Below, piece after piece: positions 23,462 through 28,623 of a stretch of DNA of 28,623 nucleotides. Where the stretch lies: positions 1-28,623 of the forward strand of contig JAZSOT010000046.1 in NCBI GenBank assembly GCA_045537065.1, read 5' to 3'. This DNA is from RGIG8709 sp045537065 (GTDB taxonomy: Bacteria; Bacillota; Clostridia; Monoglobales; Monoglobaceae). Both the position numbers and the translations under genes were made by a program. Each line of letters opens with the position of its first letter. Position 1 is the first letter of the stretch. The notes under the pieces were generated by a model, which was given only the letters and a program-made list of their open reading frames with translations, had not been told where the DNA came from and ran no database searches.

Positions 23462-23893
23462 ATGTTTATTAAACAGGTTTCAATTTTTATAGAAAACAAA
23501 GCAGGCAAAATGGCTGAGGTTCTTGATATCCTTGCTAAAAACAATATAGACATAAGTGCTTTGTCCGTTGCGGATACAAAGGATTACGGAATTTTGAGAC
23601 TTATTGTTGATTCACCTGACAAGGCTCGTGAAATTTTGAAGGAAGAAGGCTTTATTGTTAAGCTTACTGATGTTTTGGCAGTTGCAATAGAGGATAAACC
23701 AGGAGCACTTTCAAAACCTCTTAAGGCACTTAAGGAAAAAGATATTGAAATCGACTATTTATATGCATTTGTCGCAAAAAATACCGACAACGCAATAGTT
23801 GTTATCAAAAGCTCAGACCCCGAAAATGCCGCAAAGACACTCGAAGAACACAGCATAAATGTTCTTGATATGAACAACATCTATAAAGCTTAA
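23462..23893 (+). CDS. Tandem ACT-domain protein of the IOR/PaaK cluster
   Basis: A 143-residue protein made of two ACT domains: residues 1-70, beginning KQVSIFIENKAGKMAEVLDIL, and 71-143, beginning AVAIEDKPGALSKPLKAL. No enzyme or DNA-binding part is attached. ACT pairs bind amino acids and act as allosteric sensors; small stand-alone versions are common next to paaK and iorAB. I infer that it senses an aromatic amino acid and tunes one of the neighbouring enzymes. The start has GAAAGGA nine bases ahead. It is the last gene before the terminator at 23906. Confidence 0.88.
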   Translation: MFIKQVSIFIENKAGKMAEVLDILAKNNIDISALSVADTKDYGILRLIVDSPDKAREILKEEGFIVKLTDVLAVAIEDKPGALSKPLKALKEKDIEIDYLYAFVAKNTDNAIVVIKSSDPENAAKTLEEHSINVLDMNNIYKA

Positions 23894-23905
23894 GGCTATT
23901 ACCTG

Positions 23906-23942
23906 CGGATTATGGAGAAATCTCTCCATAATCCGTTTTTTT
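23906..23942 (+). terminator. Rho-independent terminator of the T-box operon
   Basis: Perfect 13-bp stem (23906-23918 with 23923-23935), loop AATC, then seven T. It marks the end of the seven-gene unit begun at 15400. Confidence 0.95.
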
Positions 23943-23968
23943 ATTTGCAATTATTTTTGCCAAAATAC

Positions 23969-23997
23969 TTGATTATTTGATAAAAATGCTATATAAT
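23969..23997 (+). promoter_or_regulatory. Sigma-A promoter of potABCD
   Basis: TTGATT (23969-23974), 17 bases, perfect TATAAT (23992-23997). The leader to potA is about 60 bases and contains a small hairpin (24013-24029, AAATTG/CAATTT) followed by T residues. Confidence 0.82.
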
Positions 23998-24066
23998 GAT
24001 GGTATCTTTGCGAAATTGCACTGCAATTTTTTGATTGATTATTTTTTGATTGGAGTGGTTGATGAA

Positions 24067-25101
24067 TTGAACACTTTGGTTGAATTACGCAACATAACAA
24101 AAAACTTTGATGACCAGCAGGTTTTAAAAGGAATAGACCTTAAGATATATGAAAATGAATTTCTGACTCTTCTTGGTCCGTCAGGTTGTGGGAAAACCAC
24201 AACACTTCGTATTATCGGCGGGTTTGAAGATGCAGACAGCGGAGAACTTTTGTTTGATGGTATTGAAATTTCAAAGCTTCCTCCTTACAAAAGAGAAATT
24301 AATACTGTTTTTCAGAAGTATGCTCTCTTCCCTCACCTTAATGTTTTTGACAATATCGCTTTCGGGCTTACTATAAAGAAAACAGAAAAATCAGTTGTTA
24401 AGCAAAAGGTTGAAAAGATGCTTAAGCTAGTGGGACTTTCTGGTTTTGAAAACAGAGACGTTACTTCTCTTTCAGGAGGACAGCAACAAAGAGTTGCAAT
24501 TGCAAGAGCTTTAATCAACGAACCAAAGGTTCTTCTTCTTGATGAGCCTCTCGGTGCACTTGATGCCAAATTAAGAAAAGAGATGCAGATAGAGCTTAAA
24601 AAAATCCAAAAAGAGGTTGGCATAACATTTATTTATGTTACCCACGACCAGGAAGAAGCTCTTTCTATGTCTGATACTGTTGTTGTTATGAATGACGGCG
24701 AAATTCAACAGATTGGCGCACCAACCGATATATACAACGAACCCGAAAACAGATTTGTTGCCCGCTTTATTGGTGAATCCAATATAATCGAGGGCAATAT
24801 GATAAGAGACTGTCTTGTTAAGTTTGATGACATTGAATTTGAATGCGTGGACAAAGGCTTTAAGGAAAATGAGCCTTGTGAAATCGTTATAAGACCTGAA
24901 GATATTGACATCGTTTCTCCTGAAGCATCAGAGCTTAAGGGTGTTGTTAAATCAATAATCTTTAAAGGCGTTCATTATGAAATAATGGTTGAAACAAAAT
25001 ATCGTGATTATATGATACATACCACTCATTATCACGAAGTTGGACTGAATGTCGGTCTCAGTTTCGGACCTGATGATATTCATGTTATGTGGATTATGTA
25101 G
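24067..25101 (+). CDS. potA: Spermidine/putrescine ABC transporter, ATPase
   Basis: A 344-residue ABC ATPase driving polyamine import. Walker A is GPSGCGKTT near residue 39, signature LSGGQQQR, Walker B VLLLDEP and switch histidine in YVTHDQEEA. A C-terminal TOBE-like regulatory part follows (VIRPEDIDIV onward), as in PotA. The open frame extends 30 codons upstream into the promoter, so a start there is unlikely. TTG at 24067 has GGAGTGG eight bases ahead and gives a normal PotA N-terminus. The next three genes complete the transporter. Confidence 0.93.
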   Translation: MNTLVELRNITKNFDDQQVLKGIDLKIYENEFLTLLGPSGCGKTTTLRIIGGFEDADSGELLFDGIEISKLPPYKREINTVFQKYALFPHLNVFDNIAFGLTIKKTEKSVVKQKVEKMLKLVGLSGFENRDVTSLSGGQQQRVAIARALINEPKVLLLDEPLGALDAKLRKEMQIELKKIQKEVGITFIYVTHDQEEALSMSDTVVVMNDGEIQQIGAPTDIYNEPENRFVARFIGESNIIEGNMIRDCLVKFDDIEFECVDKGFKENEPCEIVIRPEDIDIVSPEASELKGVVKSIIFKGVHYEIMVETKYRDYMIHTTHYHEVGLNVGLSFGPDDIHVMWIM

Positions 25102-25116
25102 GCGGGGTGTTTGAGA

Positions 25117-25932
25117 ATGAAATACTTTAAAAATTTTGTTACGCCTTATATAATCTGGTCTGCCATTATTATACTTGTTCCGCTTCTTATGATATTTATT
25201 TATGCATTTACGGAGAGCGGAAACTCTATAATAACAGTTCAGTTTACAACTAAAAATTTTACAAGGCTTTTTGAACCTGTATATCTTGATGTGTTTGTAA
25301 AATCATTTAAAATAGGTCTTATAACCGTTTTCTTCTGTCTTATTTTCGGATATACTCTTGCTTACTTTATATCCAAATATTCAGAAAAAGTTCAAAGCAT
25401 ACTTATTCTGTTCGTTACAATACCTATGTGGATTAATATGCTTCTCAGAACCTATGCTTGGATAAGCATTCTTGCAGATAACGGTCTTTTAAATATGCTT
25501 CTTGAAAAGCTGGGGCTTCCTACACTTAGCCTTATGTACACAGACTTTTCGGTTATAATCGGTATGATATGTAATTTTCTTCCCTTTATGATTATTCCAA
25601 TACATACTGCTCTCAGTAAAATGGATAAATCATATAAAGAGGCAGCATTTGACCTTGGAGCAAACCGTGTTCAGTCATTCTGGAAGGTAACATTTAAGCT
25701 TTCTCTTCCAGGGGTTGTTAACGGAATAATTATGGTTTTTCTTCTTTCAATATCAAGTTTTCTTATCCCAAAGCTTTTGGGCGGAGGACAATATGTTCTT
25801 CTTGGAAATCTTATTGAAAGTCAGTTTATTTCCGTTGGCGACTGGAATTTTGGAAGTTCAATTTCTATGGTGCTTGCAGTTGTTATTCTGCTCACTATTA
25901 AAATGACAAAAAAGATTGAACAGGAAAAATAA
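25117..25932 (+). CDS. potB: Spermidine/putrescine ABC transporter, permease B
   Basis: A 271-residue inner membrane permease with six helices. The EAA loop that contacts PotA reads EAAFDLGANRVQSFWKV near residue 178. PYIIWSAIIILVPLLMIFIYAFTE at the N-terminus is typical of PotB. A TTG at 25111 is in frame but is too near GGGGTG; ATG at 25117 has that site seven bases upstream. It lies 15 bases after potA. Confidence 0.93.
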   Translation: MKYFKNFVTPYIIWSAIIILVPLLMIFIYAFTESGNSIITVQFTTKNFTRLFEPVYLDVFVKSFKIGLITVFFCLIFGYTLAYFISKYSEKVQSILILFVTIPMWINMLLRTYAWISILADNGLLNMLLEKLGLPTLSLMYTDFSVIIGMICNFLPFMIIPIHTALSKMDKSYKEAAFDLGANRVQSFWKVTFKLSLPGVVNGIIMVFLLSISSFLIPKLLGGGQYVLLGNLIESQFISVGDWNFGSSISMVLAVVILLTIKMTKKIEQEK

Positions 25933-25950
25933 AGAAATGGAGTGAAAGGA

Positions 25951-26757
25951 TTGAGACTTAAAAAGCTGAATAATCTTCCTTCGGCAATATACATATTTTT
26001 ATGCTTTGCTTTTTTCTATTTACCAATAATAGTTACAGTGATTTTCTCCTTTAATCAGTCAAAATCACTTACTCACTTTACAGGATTTTCTCTCAAATGG
26101 TATAAAGAGCTTTTAAATGATTCAAACATAATGTCGGCAATGAGCGTCAGCGTTACAATTGCTATTTTATCCACACTGATTTCAACAGTTCTTGGAACAA
26201 TTACCGCTATAGGCCTTTCCAAAAGCAGAAAAGTTATCAGAGACCTGATACTTAGTGTGAACGACATACCTGTTATGAATCCTGATATAGTTACAGCAAT
26301 AGGGCTTATGATTTTTTTCTCTGCCCTGAAAATAGAAAAAGGATACCTTACTATGCTTATTGCACATATATCCTTTTCTACCCCTTATGTTATAACAAGT
26401 GTTTATCCTAAAATCCGCGAGCTTGACCCAAATCTTGCAAATGCAGCAATGGACCTTGGAGCAACACCTTTTAATGCTCTTACTAAGGTTATTCTTCCTC
26501 TTTTAAAGCCGGGGATTTATGCAGGAATTCTTCTTGCCTTCACTATGAGCTTTGATGATTTTGTTATTTCATATTTTGTCAGTGGCAACGGTGTTATGAA
26601 TATTTCAATTATTGTTTACAATATGACAAAGCGAACAAATCCAACCATCAACGCTCTTTCATCAATAGTTATTCTTGTTATAATAACAACACTTTTAGTT
26701 TTAAACCTTGTTCCTAAATTTAAAAAGAAAAAAGAAATACAACCAAAATCATATTAA
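25951..26757 (+). CDS. potC: Spermidine/putrescine ABC transporter, permease C
   Basis: A 268-residue permease partner of PotB with six helices and EAA-like loop NAAMDLGATPFNALTKV near residue 168. YLPIIVTVIFSFNQSK and SFDDFVISYFVSG are typical PotC segments. The frame could start at GTG 25942, but TTG at 25951 follows GGAGTG by six bases and is preferred; it gives MRLKKLNNLPS. It lies 18 bases after potB. Confidence 0.92.
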   Translation: MRLKKLNNLPSAIYIFLCFAFFYLPIIVTVIFSFNQSKSLTHFTGFSLKWYKELLNDSNIMSAMSVSVTIAILSTLISTVLGTITAIGLSKSRKVIRDLILSVNDIPVMNPDIVTAIGLMIFFSALKIEKGYLTMLIAHISFSTPYVITSVYPKIRELDPNLANAAMDLGATPFNALTKVILPLLKPGIYAGILLAFTMSFDDFVISYFVSGNGVMNISIIVYNMTKRTNPTINALSSIVILVIITTLLVLNLVPKFKKKKEIQPKSY

Positions 26758-26772
26758 GAAAGGATTTTTACT

Positions 26773-27816
26773 ATGAAAAAATTTTTAATTATCCTGATGA
26801 CCCTATCAATTGTTTTATCTTTCTGTGCCTGCGGTGACGACAGAGTTTCCATTAAAATTTACAACGCAGGTGAATACATTGATACAGAGCTTTTAAATGA
26901 GTTTGAAAAAATGGAAAACTGCAAAGTTATCTACGAAACCTTTGATTCAAACGAATCAATGTATACCAAGGTTTCAAGCGGTGAGCTTTATGATGTTATT
27001 ATTCCTTCTGATTATATGATAGAAAGACTTATTAAAGAAGATATGCTTTCAGAAATTGACTTAAGCCTTATACCTAATTTTCAGGGGATAAAAAAAGAGC
27101 TTTTAGGAAAGCATCACGACCCTGAAAATAAATATTCAGTTCCTTACTTCTGGGGAACTGTGGGAATTCTTTATGATAAAACAAAGGTTGACAAAAATGA
27201 CCTTATAAATGATGGTTGGGGAATTCTTAAAAATACAAAATATAAAGACCAGCTTTATATGTACGACAGTGAAAGAGATTCATTTATGATTGCTCTTAAA
27301 AATCTTGGCTTTTCTTTAAATACAGAAGATAAAAACGAATTTGATAAAGCTTATGACTGGCTTGTTGAACAAAACCAGACAATGAATCCAATTTATGTTG
27401 GCGATGATGTTATAGACAATATGATTTCAGGAAACAAAAGCATGGCAATTGTTTATTCAGGTGATGCTGCATATATTATGTCAGAAAATGAAAATCTTGA
27501 ATACTATGAGCCGGACGAAGGCACAAATTTCTGGATAGACGGAATGGTTATCACCAAATCAAGTGAAAAAAAAGAACTTGCACACAAATTTATCAATTTT
27601 ATGATAGACAAAGAAAACGCAAAGAGAAACACTGAAGAAGTTGGATACAGCTCGTCTGTTGAATCTGTTTTTGATGAAATGAAAAACTCTGTTTATAAAG
27701 ACATCAGCTCATATGTTCCAAGAACAGGCTATGAAAAGGATGAACCTTTTTACTATCAAAAGCCTGAAATAAAAAAATACAGTGCCGAGCTTTGGACTAA
27801 GGTTAAATCCCAGTAA
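26773..27816 (+). CDS. potD: Spermidine/putrescine-binding lipoprotein
   Basis: A 347-residue substrate-binding protein. The leader ends in a lipobox with Cys20, so it is anchored outside the membrane. VSIKIYNAGEYIDTELLNEFEK and YDVIIPSDYMIERLIKEDML match the N-lobe of PotD. VPYFWGTVGILYDK and FWIDGMVITKSS are also characteristic. It delivers polyamine to PotBC. AAGAAAGGA precedes the ATG, 15 bases after potC, and a terminator follows. Whether it prefers spermidine or putrescine cannot be read directly. Confidence 0.94.
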   Translation: MKKFLIILMTLSIVLSFCACGDDRVSIKIYNAGEYIDTELLNEFEKMENCKVIYETFDSNESMYTKVSSGELYDVIIPSDYMIERLIKEDMLSEIDLSLIPNFQGIKKELLGKHHDPENKYSVPYFWGTVGILYDKTKVDKNDLINDGWGILKNTKYKDQLYMYDSERDSFMIALKNLGFSLNTEDKNEFDKAYDWLVEQNQTMNPIYVGDDVIDNMISGNKSMAIVYSGDAAYIMSENENLEYYEPDEGTNFWIDGMVITKSSEKKELAHKFINFMIDKENAKRNTEEVGYSSSVESVFDEMKNSVYKDISSYVPRTGYEKDEPFYYQKPEIKKYSAELWTKVKSQ

Positions 27817-27853
27817 TAAACAAATAAGACAAGCATATAATTTAATAAATAAC

Positions 27854-27896
27854 AAAACACCGATGTTTTAAATATTCTATATCGGTGTTTTTAATT
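27854..27896 (+). terminator. Terminator after potD
   Basis: An 11-bp perfect stem (27854-27864 with 27881-27891) around a 16-base AT-rich loop, ending in T residues. The large loop and short T-run make it weaker than the others in the window. Confidence 0.7.
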
Positions 27897-27912
27897 TACA
27901 GAGGTGAAAATT

Positions 27913-28623
27913 ATGATTAACAAATTTAAGCTTATTGTTGTTTTACTTTTTCTTGGTTGCTTTTTTGCTCAAGTATCTCTTCAGGGGATCCCCGTTGCAA
28001 CCGATAAAGGCTACGCAAAAGAAGAAGATACGGTCAAAGGGGTTTGGGTTGCCACCGTTTTTTCTCTGGATTTTCCAAAAACTCCTACAACAGATTCAAA
28101 AATCTTGAAAAAAGATATTGATACCATAGTTAAAAATGCAAAAGATATGGGTTTTAATACTATATTTTTTCAGGTTCGCCCCTCCTCTGATGCTTTCTAT
28201 AAATCTGAAATTTTTCCCTGGTCAAAACATTTGACAGGAGAGGCAGGACTTGCTCCTGACAATAATTTTGATCCGCTTAAATACATGGTTGATATTTGCC
28301 ATAAAAACGACATTAAAATCCACGCATGGATAAACCCTTACAGAGTGACATCAACTGCTCTGGAAGCTGAAAATCAACCCGAAAATTCTGTTTCAGCCAC
28401 TCATCCGGAATGGATAATCAAGTACAACGAAAAACTTTACCTTAATCCCGGAATTCCCGAGGTTAATGATTTTGTTGCAGAGGGTGCAATGGAAATAGTT
28501 AAAAACTATAATGTTGACGGAATACAGATTGATGATTATTTTTATCCCGGTGAGGATTTCCCCGATAACTGGTCATTTTCCGAATACGGAAAAGATTTTG
28601 ATAACATAGACGACTGGAGAAGA
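27913..28623 (+). CDS. Secreted GHL10 (DUF187) glycoside-hydrolase-like protein, N-terminal part
   Basis: The first 237 codons of a gene cut by the right edge. A signal sequence covers about residues 1-25, with a possible lipobox FLGC at Cys16. The body starts with VKGVWVATVFSLDFP, then FNTIFFQVRPSSDAFYKSEIFPWS, IKIHAWINPYRV, YLNPGIPEV and VDGIQIDDYFYP. These are the marks of the GHL10/DUF187 family of TIM-barrel glycoside-hydrolase-like exoproteins; the aspartates in IQIDDYF are at the expected catalytic position. GAGGTG lies six bases before the ATG. Substrate is probably a peptidoglycan or polysaccharide glycan. Any C-terminal binding domains are outside the window. Confidence 0.9.
   Translation, partial: MINKFKLIVVLLFLGCFFAQVSLQGIPVATDKGYAKEEDTVKGVWVATVFSLDFPKTPTTDSKILKKDIDTIVKNAKDMGFNTIFFQVRPSSDAFYKSEIFPWSKHLTGEAGLAPDNNFDPLKYMVDICHKNDIKIHAWINPYRVTSTALEAENQPENSVSATHPEWIIKYNEKLYLNPGIPEVNDFVAEGAMEIVKNYNVDGIQIDDYFYPGEDFPDNWSFSEYGKDFDNIDDWRR

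Noticed and set aside
23977..24066. Upstream extension of PotA
   Set aside because: It begins within the promoter (-10 at 23992-23997), so it cannot be transcribed from it. TTG at 24067 has a good ribosome binding site.
1..28623. Search for CRISPR arrays, insertion sequences, phage genes, tRNAs and rRNAs
   Set aside because: I saw no regularly spaced repeats, transposase-like products, integrases, or tRNA T-loop patterns. All long stretches are explained by housekeeping or metabolic genes.

Overview
The window looks like a chromosomal stretch from a low-GC, spore-forming member of the Clostridia, probably an anaerobe. The pointers are strong AAGGAG-type ribosome binding sites, frequent TTG starts, TTGACA-17-TATAAT promoters, a T-box leader, a bacterial RNase P RNA, a GerS/YdcC-type sporulation lipoprotein beside acpS and mazEF, and ferredoxin-linked indolepyruvate oxidoreductase. 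I cannot name a genus. No transposase, phage gene, CRISPR array, tRNA or rRNA was seen.

Layout. 1-1247 (minus): the end of a surface-glycan operon, with an EpsN-like aminotransferase followed by the first 18 codons of a sugar-phosphate transferase. 1268-4926 (minus): an operon-like block of a membrane protein, an AcpS-NnrD fusion, GerS/YdcC lipoprotein, a very short MazE-like antitoxin, MazF and a small secreted protein. 4942-6397 (plus): MATE efflux pump. 6398-11647 (minus): serC, serA, RNase P RNA and its terminator, then a copper P-type ATPase that carries a complete CopZ-like domain at its C-terminus. 11656-12453 (minus): two half-size TauE/SafE-type membrane proteins, divergent from RNase M5, citrate synthase and an esterase-like hydrolase (12486-15362, plus). 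15400-23942 (plus): a seven-gene transcription unit under a T-box. 23969-27892 (plus): a potABCD polyamine uptake operon. 27913 to the end (plus): start of a secreted GHL10 (DUF187) glycoside-hydrolase-like protein.

The most interesting unit is 15400-23942. A strong promoter leads into a T-box whose specifier position reads UAC (tyrosine). The genes behind it encode a sodium:solute symporter, an amidohydrolase, an AMP-forming acyl-CoA ligase, IorA, IorB, a phenylacetate-CoA ligase and a double-ACT protein, closed by one terminator. Together they would import aryl acids, make aryl-acetyl-CoA and interconvert it with arylpyruvates. Because a T-box switches genes on when its tRNA is uncharged, the direction that fits the control is anabolic: salvage of environmental arylacetates to make tyrosine (and perhaps phenylalanine or tryptophan) by reductive carboxylation. 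This is an inference. The chemistry is known from methanogens and rumen anaerobes; I do not know of a description of the T-box-controlled arrangement.

Other points of interest are the AcpS-NnrD fusion without NnrE, the antitoxin lacking a DNA-binding domain, loss of alr from an otherwise conserved neighbourhood, the CopA-CopZ fusion with a possible internal start, and rnpB lying almost against the serA stop codon.
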